NCBI GenBank assembly: GCA_024867545.1
Contig: JANFNE010000015.1
Span: 186,001 to 250,000, forward strand
DNA length: 64,000 nucleotides
Direction: 5' to 3'
Origin: Phytopythium helicoides
Lineage: Eukaryota > Oomycota > Peronosporomycetes > Pythiales > Pythiaceae
The translations under genes and the position numbers were made by a program. The notes beneath the pieces were generated by a model, which was not told where the DNA came from, did not search any database, and worked only from the letters and a program-made list of their open reading frames with translations. Below, one piece after another: positions 19,658 through 29,728 of the stretch; within the stretch, counting starts at the first letter, position 1; each line of letters starts with the position of its first letter.

Positions 19658-21316
19658 CTACGCGGCGTCGAGCAGCGGCTCGTCAACGGGCTTCTTGGAC
19701 TTCACGCTGACGATGCGCCGGCCGAAGATGCTGAGGTGGTAGCCCGGCTGGAAACGGTCCTTGGGGTTCGTGCGCACGAAGAAGATGAAGACAGCACCCA
19801 CGCACACGAGGACCAGGATCTTGTTGATGTTGCTGATGTACGCCTCGACGATCGAGACGCCGTCGGCGATGAGGCCCTTGTACGCGCTGTTGAACGAGAT
19901 GCCGCCAATCACACCGCCAAGCGACCATGAGGTCAGGATGAGACCGTGCATGGCACCAATGTTGAACGCGCCGAACATGTCGGTGAGGAAAGCCGGGATC
20001 GTGCCGAAGCCACCGCCGTAGCTACCCGTTAGCACGAACGCGAGAATGCAGAAGAGCGTGAACTCGTCCTCGCGGAAGAGCGTGGGGAAGACAGCGATGA
20101 TGATGATCTGCGACACTAGCGCGTAGAAGTAGAAGCACTTGCGCGCGAACGCGTGCTCGAGGTTCAGCCAGCGGTGCAGCATGTCGGTCGCTGCGGGGAA
20201 CACGAGGCGGCCACAGCAGTTGAAGACACCGTTGATGGACACGATGTCAGCGGCGCGATCAGCGGACTTCCCGAAGATGTCCGTGCACATGTTGGACAGC
20301 TTGGACAGCACGATGAGACCGTACAGCTGGTTGGCGAAGAACATGAGGTAGAGGCACACGAAGTCAGGCGATAGGATCGCCTGGATAAGCGTCAGCTTCT
20401 TCACATGAGCGTGCGCGCTGTCTGCTGGCTCAACGACATCCTGGATGTCCTTTGCGGAGGGCGTCGTGATGGACTCGAACTCGTGGTTCGACATGACGCT
20501 CAGCTTCTCGCCACGGTGCAGAGCGTCCTCTGCCTGCTCGACCGCCTCGCCGTGGATGTTGAGACCGCCGATGACGAATTCCGGGTGCGGGTTGCGCAGC
20601 ACGATGGCGCACACGAACAGCGTGAACGAGATGATGCAGCCGAGGAGGATGAACATGGATGGCAGGCCGACTTCCTCGATGGTCGGCAGGTACACCTTGC
20701 TCCACACAACGGACCCTGCGCCGTAGCCTCCAACAGCAAAGCCTGCAGCCATTCCACGGTAGTCTGGGAACCACTTCTGGAGCGCCGAGACGGGCGAGAT
20801 GTAGCAGAGACCCATGCCAAAGCCGCAGAAGACGCCGTAGCCGACGTACACGATGCCCATCAGGTCGGCGTGGAGGCCAATCGAGACGATGATGTTGCCG
20901 ATGAGAAACGAGGTGGCGCCAAGCACGATACCCGCGCGAGGTCCATGGCGCTCGATCCAGGGTCCCATAATGGCGGTGGTGGTGCCGAACATGCCGACAG
21001 CGATGTAGAACGAGTTGACAGCCTTCTCAGCTTTGGGGTCGTTGAACAGGTACGTGTCGATGGGCTTGTTAAGCACCGACCACGAGTAGAGCGAGCCGAT
21101 GCAGAACTGCACGACGAAGGAGGCGAAGAAGAGGTACCAGCGGTTGAACTTGATCCAGTGCAGCGTCAGGTAGCGGTTCTTGCCGGCGTACACCGTGACC
21201 AGCCAGTCCTCAGCCTCATCCTGCTCAGCCGAGCGGTGCTTAGGTGGCACGGTCCAGTGGCCCTTGATAGCTCCGCGGATTTTGCCTCCGCATGACTGCG
21301 GCTCCTCCTGGCCCAT
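19658..21316 (-). CDS. MFS carrier 2, oxalate/formate-antiporter-like
   Basis: A 552-residue paralogue of carrier 1 with the same 12-span plan and loop motifs (GPWIERHGPR, KWFPDYRGMAAGFAVGG, GGGFGTIPAFLTDMFG). The start at 21316 (MGQEEPQSCGG) precedes the shared HWTVPPK segment by about 20 residues. By the central loop (NHEFESITTPSAKDIQDV) and the C-terminus (DEPLLDAA) it is closer to carrier 1 than to carriers 3 and 4, suggesting an inverted duplication that produced the convergent pair. Intact throughout. Confidence 0.85.
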   Translation of the reverse strand: MGQEEPQSCGGKIRGAIKGHWTVPPKHRSAEQDEAEDWLVTVYAGKNRYLTLHWIKFNRWYLFFASFVVQFCIGSLYSWSVLNKPIDTYLFNDPKAEKAVNSFYIAVGMFGTTTAIMGPWIERHGPRAGIVLGATSFLIGNIIVSIGLHADLMGIVYVGYGVFCGFGMGLCYISPVSALQKWFPDYRGMAAGFAVGGYGAGSVVWSKVYLPTIEEVGLPSMFILLGCIISFTLFVCAIVLRNPHPEFVIGGLNIHGEAVEQAEDALHRGEKLSVMSNHEFESITTPSAKDIQDVVEPADSAHAHVKKLTLIQAILSPDFVCLYLMFFANQLYGLIVLSKLSNMCTDIFGKSADRAADIVSINGVFNCCGRLVFPAATDMLHRWLNLEHAFARKCFYFYALVSQIIIIAVFPTLFREDEFTLFCILAFVLTGSYGGGFGTIPAFLTDMFGAFNIGAMHGLILTSWSLGGVIGGISFNSAYKGLIADGVSIVEAYISNINKILVLVCVGAVFIFFVRTNPKDRFQPGYHLSIFGRRIVSVKSKKPVDEPLLDAA

Positions 21317-21374
21317 GGTTGAGAGCTGAGGAAAAAGTGCTGGGAGAAGCTGGAGACCTGCGGGGTCCGGCGCC

Positions 21375-21389
21375 GATCGGAAAGTGAGC
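21375..21389 (-). promoter_or_regulatory. Initiator-like element of carrier 2
   Basis: On the minus strand this reads GCTCACTTTCCGATC, close to the oomycete Inr, about 60 nt upstream of the start at 21316. Confidence 0.4.
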
Positions 21390-22948
21390 TCAAGGAATTT
21401 GGAGAAGCGACTGCGACTGCGACTGGAAGCTGGGAGCCGCTTCCAATGAGCAGGAACAGCTCGAATGGAGGCAGCTCGAGTGAAGACTAATTAATGCAGT
21501 GCGGTGCCGCGGTGGTACGGGCGGACACAGCTTCAACGTGCATTCCTCCCCACACGAGACTCGTTTTTTGCCCTGACAGTGGGACGTGATTAACCAGACT
21601 TTAGTCTGTCTTCGGACCTTGCGTTTCGCGTGCTGACGCCGTCTCCGAGGAAGGATCCGTGGCTACTTCAAGGCGTTCAGGCAGTTCCGAGATGGCTCGA
21701 AGACGGCGTTAAACTGACTTGCGTGTCGGCGGATTTCCAGTTTCTCTAGTGAAGGTCTCGACGAGTTCCTCGGTGGTTCCATCGAGATATCAGCGCTCTC
21801 CACTTGCACAGAAAAGTTTGGTCGATGGTTTCTACCCGTCGTGCTCCATCCCAGCGTGTCTGTCGTGAAAAGCCCAGAGTCATCGGTGTGTGTTCGTACT
21901 GGTGGCATGGCGTGCGGCGACAGTCATCGCCTCGTCGGAATCACGATCACTGCAACACTCTGAGCGGCGCCTTACAAGTTCCAGCGTCACATGCTCTCGA
22001 GTGGCTTTGTGCCTGACGTGAGGCCGTTGGGGCGACGCGAGGGGATGAACCGACTGTAGCATCGACGGTGCCACTCTCAGCTTGCGTCTCAGCCGATGTC
22101 TGACGTACTTGGGTCCTCGGCATTGTCTCGTAAGCAGCAGTGTGTAGATCATCTTGACCCGCTTGCACTTGCAGCTGCGGATAATCACCGCTGCTCGGCA
22201 TTCTAGATGTTTCCTGCCAGCGAGAATGCGCACGCCGCAGTTGTGGGCAGTGTGGAGCGGTGGGAATGCCTGCATCGCCGGCTGTGGGAGATTTCAATGC
22301 TCACGACCACATTTTCTCCGCTCGATGCTACACCGCCATGGTGTCTGCTTGGTGAGCTGGCGAGGCCGGTCTGCTGGTTGTCGAGCGCTCTCGGTGGTCA
22401 TGCGGTTGCTCATGGCCCGCTCGTCATGGTCGACACGACGCTCATGGCATGAGTCATAGCGCGTGGCCGGGACCCACCGCGGTGCTTCCGGTGGTGGAGC
22501 GCGCCATCGGCCGAAGCGCAAGCTCCAGCAGTGCGAAAATGGGGCGTCTCGCACACCGGAACTCGTGGCGGTCGGCGCGAAGCAGCTTGATTAATCGCCT
22601 GCGATGATTATTGGAGGCGAGCGGTGCAGTCCGCAGATTAATCTGCAATTGGTCTGGGGCTCTCAACGCCAGCAGTGTGATGACGAGGTATTGCTGATTG
22701 ATTGGCACGAGCCGTTTGTGATGATGGGTCTGTTGATGCCTGCTCTGTTGGCATCGCTGAGTGAGATCTGCACGTGAGACAACAGAGACCAAGGCACATG
22801 GAGGCAGAGCTCGACATCATCACTTCAATCGTATTGGGTTTCATTACGGCTCGATAGAATAAAGGGCTCGAGGCGGAGGGCTCACACGCCACTGCCGCCA
22901 AGGCCGCTACAGCTGAAAGCAGACATCCTATAGTATTGCGCACGAGCT
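21390..22948. other. Intergenic between carriers 2 and 3
   Basis: About 1.5 kb without a supported gene. TTGCGTTTCG occurs at 21619-21628. Close to the end of carrier 3 the string CTCGATAGAATAAA (22850-22863) recurs in the 3' flank of carrier 4 (27866-27879), a conserved 3' flank. Confidence 0.4.
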
Positions 22949-24667
22949 TTACACGCGCTCGGAGACCAGCAGCTCGTCCTTGGATGGCACCGTGCCCTCC
23001 TTGGGCTTGATGCTGATGACGCGCTTGCCAAACAGCGTGTAGTGGTAGCCCGGCTCGAAGCGGTCCGTCGGGTTCGTGCGCACGCCGAAGATGAAGACGG
23101 CGCAAACGATGACCACGATGAGGATCGTGTGGATGTTGCTGATGTACGCCTCCACAGCCGACGTGCCCGAGGTCACGAGGTTGTTGTACGCGTGGTTGAA
23201 CGTCAGGCCACCAGCGACACCGCCAAGCGACCAGGCCGTGAGGATGATGCCGTGCATGGCACCAATGTTGAACGCGCCGAACATGTCGGTGAGGAAGGCC
23301 GGGATCGTGCCGAAGCCACCGCCGTAGACCGTCGTGAGGATGAAGACGAGCACGACGAAGGTCGTGTAGTGACCGTTGCGGAAGAGCGACGGCAGCGACG
23401 CGATGATGGCGATCTGGCACACGAGCGACGTGTAGAACATGACCTTGCGGCCAAAGGCGTGCTCGATCTTGAAGAAGCGCACGAGCAGGTCCGAGATCAT
23501 GGGGAAGAGCAGGCGGCCGACGCAGTTGAAGACGCCGTTGATGGACACGATGTCGGCACCCTGGTCCGCCGTCTTGTCGAAGATGTCGACAATCATGGTC
23601 GAGAGCTTGGAGAGCACGATGAGGCCGTAGAGCTGGCAGCCGAAGAACATGATGTAGAGACAGATGAAGTCGGGCGACTTGATGGCCTGGATGAGCGTCA
23701 AGTTCTTGACCTTGGTGTGCGCTGACGCGTCCGGGCCGGTCTCATCGATCAGCTCCTCGAGCTCGCGGTTGTTGGGCGTCATGATGGACTCGTACTCGTG
23801 GCTCGACATGACGCTGACCTTCTCGCCGCGGTGCAGCGCCTCCTCGACGTCATGGACAGCCTCACCGTGCATGTTGAGGCCGGCAACTGAGAAGCTGTCG
23901 TGCGGGTTGCGCAGGATCACAGCGCAGATGTAGAGCAACACGGTGAAGATGCCGCCGATGACGAGCCACATCTGCGGGAGACCGACACGGTCAATGACCG
24001 GCAGGTAGACCTTGCTCCACACGACGGACCCTGCGCCGTAGCCACCGACAGCGAAGCCTGCAGCCGTGCCGCGGTAGTCGGGAAACCACTTCTGCAGCGC
24101 CGAGACGGGCGAGATGTAGCAGAGTCCGCTGCCGAAGCCGCAGAAGACGCCGTAGCCGATGTAGAGGCCCGCGATGGACTCGTAGTGCAGCGAGATGCAG
24201 TTGATGACAGCGCCGATGAGGTAGGCCGTGGCGCCAAGCAGCAGTCCCTGGCGGGGGCCGTTGCGCTCGATCCAGGGTCCCATGATAGCGGTGGAGGTTC
24301 CGAAGACGCCGACGGCGATGTAGAAGGCGTTGACGGCCATGCCCTCGGTCGGGTTGTCGTAGATGAGCGTGTCGATGGGCTTGTTGAGCACGGACCACGA
24401 GTAGAGCGATCCGATGCAGAACTGCACGAGGAAGGAGGCGAAGAAGAGGTACCAGCGGTTGAACTTGATGGTGCGCAGCGCCCAGTACTTGTTCTTGCCC
24501 AGGTAGAGCGTAAAGAGCCACGACTCGGCCTCGTCCTGCTCGTCCGAGCGGAACTTGGGCGGCACCGTCCAGTGCTTGCGGAGCGCTCCAGTGACCTTGG
24601 CACCGCATCCGGGCTTGCTGGGCATCGTTGGTGGCGTCGGAGACGGCGAGAGGGCTGGTCCGGCCAT
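22949..24667 (-). CDS. MFS carrier 3, oxalate/formate-antiporter-like
   Basis: 572 residues. The start at 24667 (MAGPALSPS) is chosen by match to carrier 4 (MAGPVISPT); an upstream in-frame extension is not shared. Twelve spans. The central loop has HRGEKVSVMSSHEYESIMTPNNRELEEL, a variant shared with carrier 4 only, so 3 and 4 form a recent pair. Both also share the C-terminal IKPKEG and a lysine-rich end. A Pro/Thr/Ser-rich cytosolic N-terminus of about 30 residues precedes HWTVPPKF. Intact, very GC-rich at third positions. Confidence 0.85.
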   Translation of the reverse strand: MAGPALSPSPTPPTMPSKPGCGAKVTGALRKHWTVPPKFRSDEQDEAESWLFTLYLGKNKYWALRTIKFNRWYLFFASFLVQFCIGSLYSWSVLNKPIDTLIYDNPTEGMAVNAFYIAVGVFGTSTAIMGPWIERNGPRQGLLLGATAYLIGAVINCISLHYESIAGLYIGYGVFCGFGSGLCYISPVSALQKWFPDYRGTAAGFAVGGYGAGSVVWSKVYLPVIDRVGLPQMWLVIGGIFTVLLYICAVILRNPHDSFSVAGLNMHGEAVHDVEEALHRGEKVSVMSSHEYESIMTPNNRELEELIDETGPDASAHTKVKNLTLIQAIKSPDFICLYIMFFGCQLYGLIVLSKLSTMIVDIFDKTADQGADIVSINGVFNCVGRLLFPMISDLLVRFFKIEHAFGRKVMFYTSLVCQIAIIASLPSLFRNGHYTTFVVLVFILTTVYGGGFGTIPAFLTDMFGAFNIGAMHGIILTAWSLGGVAGGLTFNHAYNNLVTSGTSAVEAYISNIHTILIVVIVCAVFIFGVRTNPTDRFEPGYHYTLFGKRVISIKPKEGTVPSKDELLVSERV

Positions 24668-24738
24668 GGTGACGAGCTGGAGACGGCGAGAACGCTGGTG
24701 AGACCGAGAGAAGGAGGCGAGCTGCCTGTGCAGTGGCC

Positions 24739-24756
24739 TGCCAATTGCCGAGTGAG
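24739..24756 (-). promoter_or_regulatory. Initiator-like element of carrier 3
   Basis: The minus strand reads CTCACTCGGCAATTGGCA, 72-89 nt upstream of the start. It differs from the corresponding site of carrier 4 at only two positions, so the core promoter was duplicated with the gene. Confidence 0.5.
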
Positions 24757-27700
24757 TCGGTCGGCCGGCGGCGCAGGCAGGAGCTGCCAGGCAGGCAGAC
24801 AGCAGTGCGGTGGTTAGAGGGACCAACTGAGACCGGGGCGAGTCGAGCGTAGCTGCTCGGGCTGGTCTGCTAGGGGTGCCTACGGTACGGAGCGCAGCAA
24901 TGATACCGTAGGCCGCGCCGCGTCACGACGTGGCAGTTCAATCACTTGTTCACGCGGTCCAAAAGTTCAAGCCACGTTTTGCGTACTGTAGATTGCGGCC
25001 TTTCGCGCCCAATCGGCATCAATCACTTGTATTTTGTATGGATCTCTAACTACTTGAGTTTATTATATCACAAGGAAACACTTGGGTAAAGTATGCAAGA
25101 GGTGACGCACGCAGGTGACACGCCCCACAACCTTGCGTTTCCCCCGCTTGCGACGTCCCGTTTCTGAGGTGATGCGCCGCGGCTCTGCTCACCTTAGTTA
25201 GTCGCCGTTGCCTACGGTATCTGTCCACAAAATAACGCCGCCACCGGCCGCCAGGTTGGACCGCCGCCCCAAGCACCTGTAAGAACGCGCCGAGGCGACA
25301 GTCGTCTCAACGACACCCCGTTAAACAATCCGAGCGTCATCAATGCGCTTCGAGCCCCAGTCCGCGAGAGCTGTCGTAAGCTCGTACTGTATTGCATCAT
25401 GCACATAATTTGCGGGAGCCATCGCGCAATCTGCAAATCGTTGCGGTGCTACGCAATTAATGCGCGGTGCTCTCGTGGTGCCTGCGCTGGCAGTTTTGTA
25501 CCGTAGATTGCGATGACGGCAGGCGGCCCGGCGCTTGTGTTTGAACCTTGAAGCTGCGGGACGTGCACCATGTTTTTGTGCCAGTCAATTCAGAAAAAGG
25601 CTGCTTGAAGTTTCGAAAATTACTGTGCAAGCTCGATCAGTCAACCCAAGGAAAGTGTATGTTGTACAGTAGATCTTGGCCGCCTTGGCGCTTGATCTGT
25701 CTGATCGACTGAAGCATGGGCTCTCTCTCTCTCCATGGAGCGGTCGACTCCTCGCTGAAGCTCTGAGCCGGTGCTCGCTGCTCCTCAATTGCTCCTGAGC
25801 TTTTCGTTTCCCCCCCCCCCCCCCCCACTCTGTCGCTGATGACTCCATTCCGATCGACACTGCTTGCTTGTACTCCTGCACCACCATAGGTGGAGTATCC
25901 GAGCATAATCTCATCGCTTGGTGCCCCACATCGCTCTGTACACGACGAAATGTTCACCGCCTGCTCGAGCCGAGCGATGATTGTGCGGTGATCGCAATCG
26001 GCCGCTTGGAGTGGGCTTGGCGCGACACAGACAGGGGTTGATAGCAGAGTCGACTTGGCGGGCTAGTACTAAGTGATATTGATAGAATTTGCCCAAGGGC
26101 GTTAGTATCATTAAGTACTATTGATATCCATTCAGGAAGCAGATTAGTAGTACTATAGTACTATTGATAGTACTAATTTCACGTACTGTAATATACCGAT
26201 AATTTTTCGATATATCGACTGTTCTCTAGTTTTTTTGGTATGACCAATCAGGCATCACTGAATCTCAATGTCCTGTATCCCCGACAAGCACATGGTTACA
26301 GCTGTCAAATTGATATTTTTGTAAAATAGTGCATCTTTTGGGACGAGTTTGATGGCTTCCCATAGTTCGAGACTAATGTCAAAAATAGTATTATCACGCA
26401 ATTATTTAGTGCTTTGAGGGGCTCTTCACTAGTACTAGACTACTATTCCGAATTTTTTAATGGGGAGGGCTTATCACTAGTACTATAATAGTTTTATAAT
26501 ACTAATTTTTCTCACTCAGTACTAATTTCCGAAATGCTATCAAGCCCTGGACACAGACCGTTCAGAGAGACGCCGGAAGCCTTGCGTTTCGCGCGGTGAC
26601 GACGGTCACCCTTGACTCAGGACGAGCGACAGCATGGCTACAGGCTTGCGGCGCTGGTTCAACTTGGGGTGACGTCGACGGCGTCGGCGGCCGGCGCTCC
26701 GTTAAATCGACCGCCTTGCTCGGGTGAAACGCAATGCCAGAGCGAGAGGCACGCACCTGCAGCAGTCCATACAAGGTGCCACGCTCGACTCGCGCGCAAA
26801 GAGTTTCTCTATCGAGACGCTACTGCATGATTTGATAAGCTGTCTGTAGTGTTGCGCCGAGCTCGGTTCAAGTTGAAGCTGAGCGTGTAGCAGGCTTTCG
26901 CCACTCGATCCCTGGCGACGCGACCCATGACACTGCAACCGGGTCAAGCGCGAGGGAGAAAATATCTGTCGCTCCCATTCCGCGGAGCGAGGGGCTGCTG
27001 GCGTGCTGTCCTGATGACCGCCTCTCGCTCGAGATGGCGGGTCCATTCCGCGTCGGGCTCCAACACTCTGGCAGCGAGGGCTGCTGGGGTAATGCGCATT
27101 CGCAAGGGGGTGCTACATCACCAGCGTGGTGGTGTGTGGTTGCTGTTTTAATCTGGACCAGGTGGTGGGCAATCAATCAGGACATTCACCAGCAGTTTGA
27201 ATTCAAGTCGAATCTTTTTGCGTCCAAGTGCCGGAAGCGTTCGACTAGCCAACGATGTGAGGCAGCGACCGATCCACACGGTGAGGTTGAGCGCAGCATC
27301 CTTCAAAAGCCTGAGCGAGCGCTGCTGTTTACTCTCGATCCGAGGCAGCAGGTGATGGTCTGTGGGCAGCAATGGCATAACCAATCTCACCAGCAGCGTC
27401 TCCAGACTCAATCATTTGAGCTCCTGTCAGCGTCACAATGATTGTGCTGGGATCTTTACAAGCACTTCATCCGAGACTTCTCATGCATCAATGCTCATGG
27501 ACAGTCATTGCAAGGCGGACCAAGCGCGAAAACGGGACGCATCGGACACCGGAACGGCCAAGGTGAGTTACAAGTGAAGGTTGAAGCGTATCGACAAGGT
27601 CCTCATCTGCTGTTGTAAAGACGTTGAAGCGCTGCACTCGTGGGAGTTGCTGTGCAACTGTAGCTCTTTCCTGGACGATCTGCAGTTTACCCAGGACAAT

Positions 27701-27935
27701 TGGTTTGTCGTTGTCCAAGCGAAGAGATTCGCCATGAGCTTAATCCTCACTTCATCTCTCCACAAGCGAGCGATATCGACACTCATGAGCACAAGGCTAA
27801 AACATGGTCACCAGGAAAACGCACTCAATCCGATAGGTTTTCATTACAATTTCATGCATGCACACTCGATAGAATAAAACACAATTGACATCGCTGGCAA
27901 CCAGCTTCGGCTAAACGAGGCAAGTTGCAGGACGA
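24757..27935. other. Long intergenic region between carriers 3 and 4
   Basis: About 3.2 kb without a supported gene. It contains GTAC[C/T/A]GTAGA decamers at 24983, 25498 and 25664, TTGCGTTTC copies at 25133 and 26582, a run of 17 C at 25810-25826, and the AT-rich inverted-repeat element listed separately. The rest shows only short shadow frames. Confidence 0.4.
26064..26524. mobile_element. AT-rich miniature inverted-repeat (MITE-like) element
   Basis: A strongly AT-rich island of about 460 bp in otherwise GC-balanced DNA. It starts with TAGTACTAAGTGA (26064-26076) and ends with TCACTCAGTACTA (26512-26524), a 13-bp terminal inverted repeat with one mismatch. The outermost TA on each side could be a TA target duplication as in Tc1/mariner-type elements. 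Internally there is a perfect 9-bp hairpin, TAGTACTAT-TG-ATAGTACTA (26156-26175), and further TAGTACTA fragments. No coding capacity. Confidence 0.45.
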
Positions 27936-29651
27936 TCACACGTGCTCGGCGACCAGGAGATCATCCTTGGTCGGCGCCTTGCCCTCCTTCGGCTTGATGC
28001 TAATGATGCGCTTGCCGCAGGCTGAGTAATGGTAGCCCGGCTCGAAGCGGTCCTTGGGGTCGGTACGAATGAAGAAGATGAAGACGGCGCAGACGCAGAC
28101 AACAGCGAGCACTGCGTGGGTGTTGCTGATGTACGCGTCAACCACCGACGTGCCGTCGGCAACCATGTTGTTGTACGTGTGGTTGAACGTCAATCCACCC
28201 GCGACGCCACCAATGGACCAAGCCGTGAGGATGATGCCGTGCAGAGCACCAATGTTGAACGCGCCGAACATGTCGGTGAGGAACGCCGGAATCGTACCAA
28301 AACCACCGCCATAGACCGTTGTGAGGATGCAAATGAGCACGATGAAGACCGTGAACTGCTCGTTGCGGAAGAGCGTCGGGAGCACTGCGATGATAACGAT
28401 TTGGCATACCAGCGACGTGTAGAACATGATCTTGCGGCCGAAGGCGTGCTCGATCTTGAAGAATCGCACGAGCAGATCCGAAACCAATGGGAACAGTAGA
28501 CGCCCCAAACAGTTGAAGACACCGTCGATCGACACGATATTGGCGCCTTCATCTGCATCTTTCCCGAAAATGTCGACACACATGCTCGACAGCTTGGAGA
28601 GGATGATGAGGCCGTAGAGCTGCGAGCCAAAAAACGTCATGTATAGACAGATAAAGTCGGGCGATTTGATGGCTTGAATCAGCGTCATGTTCCTGACATG
28701 GTGCGCCGATGAGTTCGGGTCGGTCTCAGCAAGAGTCTCCTGAAGCTCACGGTTGTTGGGTGTCATGATGGACTCGTACTCGTGGCTCGACATGACGCTA
28801 ACCTTCTCACCACGAGCCAGGGCCTCCTCAATCTCATGCACTGCCTCACCGTGCATGTTGAGACCAGAAGCCGAGAAAGTGTCCGGCGGATTGCGCAGGA
28901 TGATCACGGACGTGTAGAGTACGAAGGCAAAGACGAACCCAATTACGAGCCACATCTGCGGGAGCCCAACCTTGGCAATGACCGGCAGGTAGACCTTGCT
29001 CCACACGACGGATCCAGCGCCGTAGCTGCCAACCGCAAATCCTGCAGCAGTGCCACGGTAGTCGGGGAACCATTTCTGAAGTGCTGAGACGGGCGAGATG
29101 TAGCTCACACCGCTACCAAAACCGCAGAAGACGCCGTAGCCAATGATGAGACCCACGATGGAGTTGTAGTGCAGCGAGATGCAGTTGATGATAGCGCCGA
29201 TCAAGTATGCCGTCGTGCCGACGAGAAGTCCCATGCGAGGGCCATTACGCTCAATCCAGGGCCCCATGATGGCGGTGGAAGTACCGAAAACACCAACAGC
29301 CGTGTAGAAAGCGTTCACAGCCATTCCCTTGGACGGGTTGTCGTAGAGAAGCTTGTCGATGGGCTTGTTGAGTACGGACCATGAATACAGCGAGCCGATG
29401 CAGAACTGCACGAAGAAGCTTGCGATGAAGAGGTACCAGCGGTTGAACTTGATCGATCGGTTGACCCAGTACCTGTTCTTGCCGAGGTAGACGGTGAAGA
29501 GGTACGACTCGGCATCGTCCTGCTCGGCCGAGCGGTACTTGGGCGGCACCGTCCAGTGCTTGCGCACGGCGCCGGTCACCTTGGAACCGCAGCCCTTAGC
29601 AGGCGGTTGGGTCGGTGGCGTGACCGTGGGCGAAATCACGGGGCCAGCCAT
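27936..29651 (-). CDS. MFS carrier 4, oxalate/formate-antiporter-like
   Basis: 571 residues starting at 29651 (MAGPVISPT), chosen by match to carrier 3. Same 12-span plan with GPWIERNGPR, KWFPDYRGTAAGFAVGSYGAGS and GGGFGTIPAFLTDMFG. Differences from carrier 3 include GSGVSYISP for GSGLCYISP in span 4, GSYGAGS for GGYGAGS, and a Cys-rich late span (VVCVCAVF), so a different substrate preference is possible. Codon use is slightly less GC-biased than in carrier 3. It belongs to the same tandem head-to-tail series as carriers 2 and 3. Confidence 0.85.
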   Translation of the reverse strand: MAGPVISPTVTPPTQPPAKGCGSKVTGAVRKHWTVPPKYRSAEQDDAESYLFTVYLGKNRYWVNRSIKFNRWYLFIASFFVQFCIGSLYSWSVLNKPIDKLLYDNPSKGMAVNAFYTAVGVFGTSTAIMGPWIERNGPRMGLLVGTTAYLIGAIINCISLHYNSIVGLIIGYGVFCGFGSGVSYISPVSALQKWFPDYRGTAAGFAVGSYGAGSVVWSKVYLPVIAKVGLPQMWLVIGFVFAFVLYTSVIILRNPPDTFSASGLNMHGEAVHEIEEALARGEKVSVMSSHEYESIMTPNNRELQETLAETDPNSSAHHVRNMTLIQAIKSPDFICLYMTFFGSQLYGLIILSKLSSMCVDIFGKDADEGANIVSIDGVFNCLGRLLFPLVSDLLVRFFKIEHAFGRKIMFYTSLVCQIVIIAVLPTLFRNEQFTVFIVLICILTTVYGGGFGTIPAFLTDMFGAFNIGALHGIILTAWSIGGVAGGLTFNHTYNNMVADGTSVVDAYISNTHAVLAVVCVCAVFIFFIRTDPKDRFEPGYHYSACGKRIISIKPKEGKAPTKDDLLVAEHV

Positions 29652-29710
29652 AGGGAATTGAAAATATGTGTTGAGGAGAAGGCTGAGCTGGGGCTGGCTG
29701 CGTGTGAGAC

Positions 29711-29728
29711 TGCCAATTGGCAAGTGAG
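29711..29728 (-). promoter_or_regulatory. Initiator-like element of carrier 4
   Basis: The minus strand reads CTCACTTGCCAATTGGCA, 60-77 nt before the start. It fits an oomycete Inr and nearly equals the carrier 3 site. Confidence 0.5.

Noticed and set aside
20405..21295. 296-codon frame antisense to carrier 2 (similar ones antisense to carriers 1, 3 and 4)
   Set aside because: High GC at third positions removes stops on the opposite strand; the composition is Asp/Glu/Arg/Val-biased without domains.
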